DNA of 64,000 bases, from the NCBI GenBank assembly GCA_018873245.2, contig JAEMBT020000005.1:600001-664000 (forward strand), read 5' to 3'. A program made the position numbers and the translations under genes. Source of the DNA: Archegozetes longisetosus. Its lineage: Eukaryota > Arthropoda > Arachnida > Sarcoptiformes > Trhypochthoniidae. The notes beneath the pieces are model-generated. The model was not told the DNA's origin and did no database searches. It was given only the letters and a program-made list of their open reading frames with translations. Within the stretch, counting starts at the first letter, position 1. The number at the start of each line of letters is the position of its first letter. Below are positions 30,114-42,699 of the stretch, in pieces.

Positions 30114-30920
30114 GGTGCCACATCAATACAATCATAATGATTGGGTTCAACTGCAATCAAAACTTTCACTTGAATGTTAAGAGCTTAGTGAGTAATCAAA
30201 TTATAATTTACACTTGACGCTCCAACAGTAATTGCAATTAAATGGTCAGTCATTCAAGTCAGTTCTAATTTAATGATCGGATAGATATTTCCTAATGGTT
30301 TCATATTTTCACAATTTTCTGTACATTCAACTTATCATTCTGGAAAAATTCACTTTTACGTTACAAAGCGCAGTGGAGATTAACGAAAAATTTATTTTCT
30401 CGCCTCAAAACTTTGTTTAGTTCAAATTAGACACAAGTTTGTGCTGCGCTCATAAAATTTAGTTTTAGCAAAAAATAAAAAAGAAAACATTCATCAAAAG
30501 TTACGCATCGAATGTGCTCACATCTTCGTTCAGTATTATAGATTTTAAAATAGAAAGTCGTGATTGAGTTTTCAGAAGGTTTAAGCATAATAGTTAATGA
30601 AGTGGGGAGTGTTTTGTTTGCATTTAAGGATAGAAACTTTCTTTTGCTGCTCATTCTAAAGAGCTTTGAGTTTGATACAAAGTCATACAATATATCAAGT
30701 TTAGACTTGGGAGCTGCAAGTTTCTACTACTTTTTCAATAAGTCTTCGAACGAACAAACATTTACTAGCTTTACAGTAAACAATTTTTGAAGTAATAAAA
30801 TCAAAATATGCATTATTTATTCGTTATATTCTCCACTACAAGTACACTATTATTTATGTTAATGTCAGATCGCAAACCATAGCTGGATCAGAGTTAAAGT
30901 GAATCAAAGCTAACATTTTA

Positions 30921-31058
30921 TCAATAATAGTCCTCCGTTTGTGTGACAATGACTGGCATTCTCGCATCGGCGCGCACTACCATCTGGACCAATAGCCACA
31001 ATGACTTCCTTTTAGAATTACTGATACCTTTGCAGTTGATGATTACTGGGACCTTATG
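30921..31058 (-). other. GC-richer coding-like island, 45 codons open
   Basis: On the minus strand a frame starting HKVPVIINCKGISNSKRK and ending with MPVIVTQTEDYY before a TGA is open for 45 codons. A second frame of the same strand reads VIVAIGPDGSARRCENASH. GC content is clearly above the flanks. It could be a terminal exon or a fragment of a mobile element; I do not recognise the protein and cannot choose between the two frames. Confidence 0.3.
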
Positions 31059-31703
31059 TTATGTATGTATGAATCCATGTTTGCAGGGGATAAACAATAA
31101 TAAGAAAGTATAAAGAGAATAGTTTTTTCCTCTTACTCTCAATAGAGCTCACCTTTTCTACAACACCTGCTTTGTAAGTAAATCTATAGTCTATTGGCTA
31201 TTGCCTCTCCAACTATTTTATGTCTGTTTTTTTTTGCAAAACTATTCTCTCATTTAGTATTCGGATGAATTAGCTCTAATCAAAATAACTTATCCAAACA
31301 AAAAATCATATCTATTTGAAATGCTTTCATAATTGAGTGAAAAAACAAAATCATTCAAAATAAAACATACATTTCCTTTTTAAAATTACTTTTTCACAAT
31401 ACGATTAGAAATTGTTTGGTTTTAGTTGACCTCTGATTATATTTGAAAATTGGCACCGACTCCTTAGCTTACTATGGACACATTAAAATAACAAATTAAT
31501 GACTGTTTTAACCGAAACCTGAACTAACTTTTGAAACATGATCCAATGGAAACGGAACTCAAGTACATACTAGCTCTATAAAGAACACGTCGGACTAATC
31601 ATTACATGACAAAGAAGTGAAAAAAGAAGAAATGATTGCTATTTCATAACTAATGAGGCCGGAACTTGATCTATAAGAAAAGATAGTGAAGCATTGAATG
31701 ATG

Positions 31704-31715
31704 TGCGGGCCCGCA
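31704..31715. repeat. 12-bp perfect GC-rich palindrome
   Basis: TGCGGGCCCGCA is self-complementary over its whole length and is GC-rich in strongly AT-rich flanks. It may be a protein-binding site or chance; no adjacent gene supports a function. Confidence 0.4.
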
Positions 31716-31943
31716 AATTATCTGTTGGTTTTTTGTATCCTTAAAAAGAGAAAGAATAGAGAAACTCATAAAAGCTTGTGATCAAAGGGTTTACGCTTAC
31801 AAACACTAAAAAGCTTAAAAATACTCAAATGCTAGGAACTAAAATCTGAAATAAGAAAAGGTAGTAGCTCTTTAAATGGCAAATAAAGCAATTTTTTGTA
31901 TACACATCTAATTGTGAACTATGTAAGTGTTCAGTGTATGCGA

Positions 31944-31959
31944 GTGTGTGTGTGTGTGT
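31944..31959. repeat. (GT)8 microsatellite
   Basis: A 16-bp GT run; a shorter GT run lies near 32240. Confidence 0.8.
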
Positions 31960-32664
31960 TATCACTAAATTGGTAGTTGTCAGGCAACTCTTAGAGTAAT
32001 TCTTAGCCAAAAATGTAATAACCAAAGTTGCAATAACGTGAGTTTTCAGGCCTCTCATCATACACGTTAAAGTATGAACTGTAAGAATGAAGTCAAATAA
32101 CACACATAACTTGAACATTGAGCAATTTTTTCTTAATTCTTAAAACATTTAAAGCTCGGAATCTGGTGTTCGGTGAATAAACATTGGAAGAAAAGATAGG
32201 CAGACATCCTTTATCTTTGTGTGTGGCAATTATATACTGTGTGTGTGTCTGATGCGCTAAAGTTTCCTCTTCCATACAAAATAAGAGATCAATACTTCCG
32301 TTGAACAGGTGTTACGCGAATACAACCTGTTGAGTGAGATATCGCCCAAACATATCAAAATTATCAATTATTCTTCTTTCAAACAGACAGTAATTTTACA
32401 AAGTCTAGTGACCATCTCTGAGGTCTTTTGCAAAATATTCAAGTTATTAATATTTTAAAATCATTAATCAAATAATATTTTAATGAAATTTTTTGAGTTA
32501 ATGCTTTTAATCTTTAAATCAAAGAATACTAAAAATTAATTAATCAAAAAAGGAAGCTTTTATGGCTTGATTTGAATTTAAAGCTGTAAAAATTTAGATA
32601 TTTTGCTTTGATTACCGATTGCTAAGTTTCGTATATTTCTCGAAGAGATAAAAGGAGTTTACTA

Positions 32665-32789
32665 TTAGAGGCCAGTTATTGACCTGTGATTTATTCAGGC
32701 ATCTGATGTGAATGCATAACCAGAAATAGTTGGTTCAGTTGTGACCCTCACAAGGACGGATAGTCTTTATTTATAATACCGGCCTCTAA
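32665..32789. mobile_element. possible 125-bp miniature inverted-repeat element
   Basis: TTAGAGGCC at 32665-32673 is mirrored by GGCCTCTAA at 32781-32789. Past the 9-bp arms the ends share only loose similarity (GTTATT versus GTATTA). No internal coding sequence is seen. TTA/TAA at the ends would suit a PIF/Harbinger-like target duplication, but no longer duplication was found, so the call is tentative. Confidence 0.35.
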
Positions 32790-33487
32790 ATAATTATACT
32801 TAAGTTTTAAATTAGATCGATTAACGCAATGCTAACTTGAAATTACTGGAATAGATTATTTAAATGGTTGTCTTCTATTCATATAATGTTATCACTTTGT
32901 TCAATGGGATGACATTTTTCATTCTAATGCTCTTTTAAATTACTATTTGATGAGAGAGTACTTTTTGTACATGTAGTTTAGATAACAAATGTAATCAAAA
33001 ATCATAATTTCAACTTATTTAGAATATCTGAACCAATTTTCAAACTGTTTTTTGTTTCATCATCTTGTTTGCATGAGAAGAATCATCTCGTTTAAAATTT
33101 ATTCATACAATTAGTCTACAATTTATTGCTATATGTTTCACGATTTGAACATTTATATTTTCATTTGTGAGAAATCATACATTTATTGCTGTTTCAATAA
33201 ACATTTAGAGACTTTCGATATAAACTAAATCGATCTCCTCATCAATAGCTAAGAGCTTCAACAAAAGAAATATTTGCTTTTATGTTTAATTAAAAAAGAT
33301 ATTAAGTGATTCAAAACTAGACAATCAAATTTGATGTTTGAATGCGATCCATTATCCTCAGTCCATTGCTCTGATACTTGAATCATAAGATTTGCAATCT
33401 CAACACTCATTCAGGTAATTATATAAATTAAAATATTCATTATTATGTTAATGAGCCAGCCGAGTAATTATCAATTCAAATAAAATA

Positions 33488-36377
33488 TTATTTATCGTCG
33501 CTATTGTTTGAATTTATTTTTTCGAGTATATCCGCCTCTAATAATCTCTGCAATTCTTCAGCAGTTAATGCCTGTGTTTGAGGAAACAGTCGCCTCTCAA
33601 CGTATGTGTACAGTACGGAACTGTTGCTAACTTTCGAGTCATGCGTTTGGCCATCAAAGTCATACTCACGACCAATATTTGATTGAAGAAATTGTTGTAA
33701 GAGTGCATCGCGTTTAGTTGCGAGTGAGTTTATCACATCTTTCGTTGAGACCTCCTTTGTTTTGCCCTTCAGTTTATCGAGTTTTCTCTCTTTGAAAAAT
33801 CAAAAAAAGAATATGTAAACTATAGACTAAATCAGTATTTAAGATATGAGAAACTGATAAGTGAATACCGTTTCTCAACAATAATCTTATATGAAATGTT
33901 TTTGAAATGTTGTGTTTTTTTCTTAAACCTTTTAGAAATATTAAATGAGCCATAACTGAGTTGGACTTAAAGGAGAAGTTAAGTCAGTCAAATCAATTGA
34001 TCTAAAAACATTTCTATCCAACAACATAAAAATACCATTTTCGGCTTCAAACCACTAAAAATAAAATTCTATTCTCTGAAAGATTCAATTGGTTTCAAAC
34101 GTATTGATCATAGAATGTCAAGTCATCGAATAATAAGTTTGAAATTTTGATCATTTTTAAATAAACTAAGTTTAGATCAACTTTTTGAACTTTTCATCCT
34201 TAATGCAAACAAATGTTTCCTTAAGTAACAAAGAATATAAATGAGATAAATATAAAATGCCTGTTATGAATCTATGCTCTAAATGTAATTATAAAATAAC
34301 AGAAGCACTTTTAAAAGCGTTTTACAGAAATAGGACTTTGTGCACATTTTTCATAGGATGCTGTCATTCGATTGTTGTATTTGTTTTGAAGATCAAGTGA
34401 TTGACAAAGTTTATAAGCCACAAAACACCTGAATAGGGAAGCTTAAGACATGAGCATTTTTATTGCAGAAAACTAAACAAAAATATAATAAATATGGTGT
34501 GCTTTTTATGGCAAGTGTTAAATTTGGTGCCAAAGCAATAACTTGACACTCGAATCGACTTTATGGTCAATAATTATATTGAATAGGAATCAAACACTTG
34601 AAAAGAACCAAAACGTGACTCAAAAATATGTGTTCGATAACTTGAAACAAGAAATAATAATAATAACGATAAATATGAGATTTTGAAAAAGTTGTGAAGT
34701 TCAAACACAGTCAGTGCAATCGTCAAACGAATAAAAGCAACAAATTCAATAAAAATAACTACACTTTAATCTGTTTGGCCAAACACAGTTCATATTCGGT
34801 CTGCAAGTTTCAAGTTTGAACTGTTTTCTACTCAATTATTGGCTTTAATAATAAAAATGACTGTTTTCTTAATAGAAGTAGTTATTTTGTGTTACGTAAC
34901 AATTGTATAAAAGAGAATAATTATCTAAGAAAATAGTTTTACAACGCTATTACTATAATTTGAAGCTTCCATTTAAAACTGGTTGCTATGAAGTCCAATA
35001 ATCTTTGAATAAACGGATTTAAATCTAACTAAAACTTTTAGTGATAGCATTCCATTAAATAGTTTATAACTTTTCTCCGAATTTCTTAGAAGGAAAATAA
35101 GATTTTATGGCTAGCCTCAACAGTCAACAATTATTCGTATATTAATCTATGCAATTTATGACATAAAACTTCATTTCAGATTAAGTCAAGTATTATTGAA
35201 AGTCTGATTTTTATGCTAATAAGAACTTGTGTATAAAAAATATGATAAAGTCTAACTTTTTTCATAGAACATTAAGAATTATCAATATCTACAACTATAT
35301 TAATTAACAGCATATCAAATACTGATTATTTGATATGCGTTTGATTAACTCTTTTTAGTGGTATAAATAAACGACTAATTAAGATAATAGATCGACTCCA
35401 AAGAAAAATTTGCGACAAAATATGGGCAAACGCTATAAAAAGTGAGGTATTAAAAAACGAGTTCTTGTTTTGTTAAATAAACGATCATTAAAGTAGGAAA
35501 AAATATTCAAAATGTAAATTTATTCACAGTTAAAAGTGAGCTAGAGTTCACTGTTTATAACTTTGCGCTAATTTTTGTAATGAAAATGAATTTAAGTTTA
35601 TTGTAGAAACGGTTGGCTCGAGAGATAGGGTTACAGTCAAATTAAGTTTTTTCAATGAAAAATTCACATTAAACTCTTGCTTATCAATTAATAATAACTT
35701 AGTTAAACCACTCAAATTAAACGATTAATTAGCGAATCACTGAAAGAATTCAAGTGAAAATGTGTTAATGATGTGTTTGGTACGTCTAAATTTGTTTAAC
35801 ACTTAAGTAGATAACTCATCCGTTAAGACACACTTTTATTTAATGTTTTGCCACAAAATCTAAAAACAGATTCGGCTTTCATTTTAAGACAAGTTTATAA
35901 TCGTTTGAACAAAACTTATCTTCAAGTCAAAAACTTTAAGACTTAAAACATTTGATAATAAATTGTTATCAATAAAACATTGTAATAAATTGCTAACAAT
36001 TCAAATAATTAATAATTTGACGAAAAACAAACAAAATACAAACACTATAATGACTCAAATCTAGATTTAGTTTACCGTAAATAAAAGATAACTGTTTTAA
36101 CACTTAAATAAATTTGATTCCAAATGTATTTGACTCGTCAGAGGCAACAATAATGCGAGTAATTTAATAAATAAGAAATACCGAGAGATTCGATGTATTG
36201 TTGAGAGTCAGGCAATACAGTTATTGCACTATTTGATGAATTAGTTTGTTTTGCACTCAATTCTGGTTCAAAATTATCGCTAAACTTCATATCATTTGAA
36301 TCAATGCTACTTATGTTGTCTTCATTTGTGCATTTAGCTTGCCACGGATCAGTTGAATGACCATTAAAACGAGTCAT
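33488..36377 (-). CDS. CCDC32: CCDC32 homologue (AP2-associated coiled-coil protein), complete, two exons
   Basis: Exon 1 is 36377-36182 (ATG at 36377, donor G|GTATTT, phase 1) and exon 2 is 33789-33488 (acceptor CAAAG|AG, stop TAA), joining to 165 aa with a 2.4-kb intron. The joined protein has FSDNFEPE in its N-terminal half, then DSQQYIESLERKLDKLKGK and EVSTKDVINSLATKRD. These align with human CCDC32 FSDSFVDS, DSEVYLASLEKKLRRIKG and EVTSKDMLRTLAQAKK; the human protein is 185 aa. Charged heptad-like spacing across residues 60-110 fits the family's coiled coil. Residues 10-12 are DPW, a motif class that binds the AP2 alpha appendage. The human protein is reported to assist assembly of the AP2 clathrin adaptor; that role here is by homology. 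The gene lies 1.8 kb downstream of TPC1 on the same strand. AATAAA-type signals on this strand lie near 33182-33187 and 33098-33103. Confidence 0.85.
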
Positions 36378-38172
36378 TTTATTTAAATTAAACTAAACTC
36401 ACTTTTGTTCATATTTTGACAGAGACCTGAAATAGTGACAAACACATGATTGTACTCAGACATTGTTCACAAAATAAGTAACGCTTATATTCAGGTTTTA
36501 GGGTTTGGCTTACGTTTTAAAGCATTTCATTCACTCAATTATAGAATAATTTAACACTTATTTCCTATTTTGGACATAATTATTAATCTTTGAATAACTG
36601 TATAATTAATAAAAATTTTATGCCCGTGAAAAACATTTAATAGCAAAACTTGAATGTAGGCTCAAACATAGCATTCCAATAATTTTTTACCAAATTTAAA
36701 GGTTTTAATACTTGTGAGATATTCTTCTTTTTAGAACTTTATGTTATGTGAATATTTTATCATTTTTGTTCAGATTTATCTTTCTTGCCAAAAGTTTGTC
36801 TTATCTTACCATTTATTATACGAAAATAAGATTAAGAATTGAGAAATATCTGAGGGCTATCATTGAGATTCCTAATTAAAATTTGCTGTTTTAAAGTTAA
36901 AACAAATTACAATAAAAATGAGTTCTAGTCTACTGGTGTAGAGCTTATCGAGTATAGCGTACTTACGGAAAGCACTCAAACTTTAGTCACATAAAATATA
37001 TCATGTCTTTGATTTATTAAGAAAATGTTCTATTTCCAGAGTCATTTCAGGTTTAAACTTTATTATACAGATAGCAATAACTACTAATAAGATATAGCGA
37101 GAAAGATAGTATCTCGTACCCGATAACTATAAAACTGAAGAACTTGCAAGTTATAGAATTTCTTCAATGCTAATCATTAAATTTCAATACGAATTAGAAT
37201 TTATGTGAAATAACATATACTATCAAATCCAGAAGTTGTGCACCTTTTTTCTTTAAATCTTAAATACATACTTGATTGTATATCACTTTAATTAATCCAC
37301 AATATAGGCTATATATTGTCATTATATTATGAATAGACAGTTCAACACTTATGAATCATATGCAGGAAGGTATATATTTTAAAAAAGTACAAAACTTTTC
37401 GATTTTGTAGTATTATTAATTATTATTAACTTCATTTTTAAAAGTTTATAACTTAAAAGACGCACGAAATTATACAATATTTTAGTATTATTTAATGCAT
37501 TGTTAAATATAACAAAACAATAATAATTCTCACTAATTAGTCAAGTCATGAATAAATTTAAATATTTGGAAAAATCAGAATTTCCAGAAGGATAACACAA
37601 TTTATGATTTTATATAATCAATATTAAAGGCCACTTAGAGATAAGGCATTTCATATTTCAATAGTAATTATGTAAAAGTGCAAGGTAATATAAATAACTC
37701 CTAACTATATAATTACTAAAAGTAAATGCTAAATAAATTGTACTAATTTGTTAAATTCATAAATACATTAATTTGTAATCGAAGGTAATATTGTTAAAAA
37801 TCGGTGGTTAATAAACCGAGTACTAATCAAATTAAAACACAGTCAACACATCAGTTGATGGCTATTCGCATACCCTCTTTCATCTTTTCTTCAACTGTGA
37901 GTACGGACCAAAAAAGCCAGAGTAACTTCATGATTAGTTTGATTCTCGACAATTTAATTGTCAAGTGAATCCTTAATGTCTAGATAATACCGGTATATAA
38001 CTTATAAGTTAGTACGTGTAAAAGTCTATGAAAATATTGATTAATACATTTTAAAGCTATAATTACAACCTCTTTAAAAGAAATTTTTAAAGTAGAAGAA
38101 TAAAATTTAGTTCTAGCAACAATAATAAATTCTTGTGATGTCATTTGGATAATACTACAAGTTTTGGAAGTG
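36378..38172. other. spacer between TPC1 and the CCDC32 homologue
   Basis: A 1.8-kb AT-rich spacer that must hold the TPC1 3' UTR and the CCDC32 promoter and 5' UTR. No clear AATAAA on the minus strand was seen in the first 190 nt after the TPC1 stop, and no conserved open frame was found. Confidence 0.5.
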
Positions 38173-41100
38173 TTAAGAAGAACAGGAAAGAGTCCTTCTA
38201 GTAATCCTCGAGTACTGTTGCGATTCATCACTTATATTTCTCATTTGATTACGTTTTTGTCTTTCCTCTTCATCAGCTTTTCGGGTCCACTCAACGATCT
38301 CTTCGTCGTACATATTCAAACTGAGTGAGAACTTGGTCCTTGCACGACTTCCGTGATAGACAACTGTGTTGAAACTATTTGACTGAGAGTGAAACAAATC
38401 ATCACTGAATCTCAACAGCTGTGATATGTTTAGAGGTCGTGACGAGTCGTCATAACAAAAGTTTATTTCTTCTTGAGTCAACATGACATCCATTGTAATC
38501 ATTGTATCTTTTAATTGAATAATTATAGATTTAGTTAAATTAATAACTTTTTTCTTAATTCATTCTTAATTTTGAATAGACTTACTATCAATATCTCCCA
38601 TTTTATGCCGATATTGTATTCTGAATAGAAATGTTTCGAGGACGAAAGCGACGACGATTGTGATCACGACTAAAGTCACGATATAGAATGTCATGAAATA
38701 AAGGCGACTCCATTCGGATGAAATAAACGCGTAACCGTCCATCAATATAAACCAATTATTAACAACCATTAGTTCAAATAAAGTAACTGTAAAACGAGAG
38801 AATAATCTTTGGACTCTGCATGTTTTATTGCTTAAAATAATATTCTTACCATAACTAACAATAATATTTGAGAAATTATTGAGATAGTAATAGCCGTTTA
38901 GTGTTGCATTCGGTGAATAAGCAAAATATTGTTCGAAGCTTGTATTTTTACAACAGTTCGTTAGATCATAGGAAGCAAATAACTCCATACCAAGTATTGC
39001 AAAAAAGTAATAAACAACGAGTACAACAATGGAAACACTGCCAAAACGTTTGACAATTATGAAAATGAAGGCTCCCATAATATCTCGGTAACGAGCCTTA
39101 TATTGAAGTAACTTTAGTAACCTCAATGAACGTAAAACGAACACAAAACTAAATGGAAGACTAAAGCTTTCAAAGATTAGACCAGTTATTGCGAAGACAG
39201 TAATACAAAAATCGAATCTGTTCCAACCAGAATCGAAATAACGATATAAACCAAAACCGATTAATTTAAGAGATGCTTCAACTGCATACAATGACACAAA
39301 TATTAGTGATATCAGTGAATGCTGGATTAATTCGATTTCATTCTTGTAAGATAAAGAACTTCTTAAAATAGCTTCAGTTATTTGATAGATAGCTGAGGTG
39401 CAAATCATTACATAAATTAAAATTTGAAACCATTTATGCTCAACTAATCTATGAATTACTCGACAAACTGCTTTAATCGCTTGATATTGAATTTGACAAA
39501 ACCATTCCGTTTCCGTATTTTTTCGTTGCCATTTAAGATCTGAGACTTCGTATATGTTGTAAAATTCATTTAGTGTAATATATCCTGATTTGTTGGCGTC
39601 CAATGCTTTGAACATTAAGTAAGTGTCAAGTTTTGATGCACGCGGCTTATAGTAAAGGATTAAACCTTCAAAATGCTTGAAAGATATTTTTGTTGGATTC
39701 ATTCGTGTCACTAATAGTCGAAAGGCATGCTGACAGGCTTTACGGCGATGCAGTAATAATTTGCGGAATTTGTCTTTCTCTATGCGAGTAAATGTTTCAT
39801 AAACGACTGCCAACATCTTCGAATAAGTTAAAAGTTTGATTAGATTTACGAGACTCAAAAGTACAATGCAACTCATAGGTATTACTCACTATATTCATGA
39901 GAAAATAGAGATGAATTACTAGAAATGCAACGAAGAACACACTAGAAATTCGGTTTTCTTTATATGAAGGCATCATTACATCTGGAAAACTAAAGTACAA
40001 AATCAATTATTTTATATAAAGCGCTCAATTTGTATTCAATTGACTTAAATAACTTGATGACAAACTTACTTAGCAGTTGTCAACAAAACGAATAAACTGA
40101 CAAAACTTTTGTCGATTGAAGAAAAATACTATAGAAAATAAGATACACTGAGTCTTGTAAACAAAGATTTGATACAACATTTAATAACTGACTTGATCGG
40201 AAGGGTTTGGTGAAAATAAATAGAAACCAAGAATTGCGAACACGAGCATAAAAAAGAATAATAAGACCAACATATCTATAAATGGTGGCAACGACTGAAG
40301 TATCTGTCGAACTACCCTTCGTATTCCTCCGCAGTAATGATTGTCGATGAGAAATACAGGTCTCAGAGCTCTGGTGACTCTGAAGTGCGAATCACGACGA
40401 ATAAGAACAACTAATGCTTCAAGAATCATAATAAGCAATACAATTGAATTAATGATTGTTCTTGTGTGGCGAACGAAATGCTCGACTTTCATCCATCGGT
40501 ATTTCATGAATAGCTCAATGCCTACGATCGAAAGCGCGAGTAATTCTAATGATGCGTGGATCTAAATTTTAATCATTTTAATTAAAGTTAGATATAAGTT
40601 TATAGGAAAAAATTTAACCATTAAAACCTATGGCTAAATGTTCGGCAACCAATTTACCTAATGCTATCACTCATCTTAAAAGTGATTCACTTCAATCAAA
40701 TAACTCAAAAAAACCTTTCAGATTTGACTATTCTTTATACTATTATAAAAATAAAAGTTTAAATGAATTACCCCTTCGTTGACTTTAAATCCATTGAGCG
40801 CTGGCTTTTCTAGTAGTGCAAGAAATAGAAGAATTAAAGCAGCAGACAAATCGAGTGAATAAAACCAACGATTGTGAACAACAAGATATGCTGGAAGTGT
40901 CGAGCGACAACGAGGATGAAAATCAAACTTATCATTGTTGAAGCCTTCCTCCAAATAAATGGCTGCTTCGTGATAGTTCATTTTCCAGACATCACTTGTT
41001 ATGCTATTATCGAATGAATTACTGTCATAACTTGATGTCAATTCTGTGTAATTAAGTGTCGACTGATCGCCTTGACACGAGTCCGAGTATAAAAAGGCAG

Positions 41101-41527
41101 AACTTATTTGGTTCGGGATTTCATTATCACTCGGAACGGAATTTATTGAAGAATTCGTCACTAATCATTGAATTAATGGAACAATTCATATTTTTAAAAT
41201 TTTTGTAAAATTAAAAAATAAACAAATAAAACAAATTAAGATCTATGATTGAGTTCAGTTTTTAAAGATTTTGATAAAAAGTACTTATAAATCAATTTAT
41301 TTGAAAATCAAAAGTGAATTTCATTCAAATTAATAATAGTTAACTAAATGTCAATAAGTGTGATTAAATGTCACTTTGAAACACTTACCACTTACTACTA
41401 TATTATCATTGTTTGATTGTTGATGCTCTTCAATGGCATTATCATTGAGAATGAGTCTCAAGCTATCGAATTGTTGAGTAGTGTTTGGCTCAACAATATT
41501 ATGATCGTTATTAATATTGATGGCCAT
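38173..41527 (-). CDS. TPCN1: two-pore channel 1 (endolysosomal cation channel), complete, eight exons, 852 aa
   Basis: Exons: 41527-41389, 41160-40772, 40561-40193, 40128-40070, 39989-39890, 39816-38850, 38786-38586, 38507-38173. All phases agree and all introns are GT-AG (63-228 nt). The N-terminal region ends in [18 protein letters not shown], a TPC1 hallmark. Domain I carries [20 protein letters not shown] (residues 252-271), whose Arg257/258/261 match the PI(3,5)P2 site of mammalian TPC1, and the filter [15 protein letters not shown]. The linker contains a complete EF-hand loop (residues 425-436). Domain II has an Arg/Lys-rich S4 ([20 protein letters not shown]) and the second filter [10 protein letters not shown]. 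The C-terminus has [18 protein letters not shown], as in human TPC1 (816 aa). Known role of the family: PI(3,5)P2- and voltage-gated Na+/Ca2+ release from endolysosomes. Start: the only in-frame ATG with a consistent donor (G|GTAAGT). The 63-nt sixth intron has no stop and could be retained. Confidence 0.93.
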
Positions 41528-41831
41528 TATAAACTAATTCAAACTTAAATCACATTTCAATACATTTTATTTACATAAGTCTAGTCACGTGCTTCTCAAA
41601 GTAGGCGTTCGTAAATATTGCACTTTATTAGATAATAGTATTTTGAGCGCAAAATACAAACCGCAAGCAAATGAATATACCATCAAAGAATAAAGTCATC
41701 CCAACTTTTTAAGACTTCGGATCTCAATCAATATATAACAACAGACTCTATACTCAAAAGTTGTTTTCATAAATTTTCACAATATTCTATGGAGTATTTA
41801 ATACCTTATTTTTTCATAGTATACTGATCAA

Positions 41832-41982
41832 TAGTTACCAAACTTCTGCTCGTGGATCACTTAAACGTCTAAAAAATCTTCGCGATCCACTTCTAACAGC
41901 TTTTTAAAATAATTCTGTGGTCCACTAGAAGCTTTTTGAGACCTTCGTTTGGGCTGCGATCTACCATTTGGGAAGCCCCGTA
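41832..41982. mobile_element. hAT-like non-autonomous element remnant, 151 bp
   Basis: The element starts TAGTTACCAAACTTCTG and its reverse-complemented end reads TACGGGGCTTCCCAAAT, sharing the TTCCCAAAC-type tip common in hAT elements. Internally it has two direct copies of a GTGGATCACTT/GCGATCCACTT motif and a third GTGGTCCACTA. The flanks are CTGATCAA (41824-41831) and CTAATCAA (41983-41990), 7 of 8 identical, consistent with an 8-bp hAT target duplication. It lies in the shared upstream region of two channel genes. No transposase remains. Confidence 0.5.
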
Positions 41983-42699
41983 CTAATCAAGCTTTGACAG
42001 GTCGTAAAAATCATGATAGATATTGCTCTAAATAAGTAATCTTTTGCTTACAGATTTTCATTTAAATTGAAAATGCATTCAATCTATACCTCAGATAAAA
42101 AATAGCAGAAAAATTTGAAAAATATAAGAACATGTAAAATAAATGGGTGACAAAAGTATAATCCAGACTATAAAAAATTGTAAGATCAATACAGAATTAT
42201 CCGAGAGCTTGAAGAGCAAAAATTGTCTATTTGTATTGCTAGTTAGGTCTTCATTCTAATTAGATTCTTATTCAATATAGTTCAAAATAGTGAAAACTCA
42301 ATCTTAAGGCGTAGTTAAACTGAAAAAGTTATGAACTATTTTGATCGGAGCTCATGCGGCTTCGATAGACCAACTTTAGTTATAGAGCAATCGCAACTAC
42401 TCATAAAGTAAGTTACGAGTAATTTTGCGATAAGTTCCAGTTCTTTTGGGTTTGCTATAATTATAGCAATTAAAAAATCAAATTTTGATTAAAATACACT
42501 TTATTTTATCGAAAAATAAAATTTATTTAACATTAAAAAACAACCTTCAATTGAGATCAAGATGTGAATCGAGTCCACGTATGACCACTATGTCTTTAGT
42601 TGTGAAATCATTAAAAACTAGATTATTTTAGTTCAAAAAATATTGATTTAATTAAAAATTACATGTATTTTGATAAATAGAAATTTGTATCTATTTTTT

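Larger units (their letters stand above)
17047..33487. other. gene-poor AT-rich intergenic stretch
   Basis: There is no recognisable gene over about 16.4 kb. The nearest plausible poly(A) signal for the upstream GTPase gene is an AATAAA near 17485. Contents worth naming are a 65-bp (GA)n tract, a short (GT)n run, two GC-richer coding-like islands (30.0 and 31.0 kb), a 12-bp GC palindrome at 31704-31715 and a possible small inverted-repeat element at 32665-32789; these are listed separately. The rest is AT-rich sequence with short open frames that look random. Confidence 0.6.
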
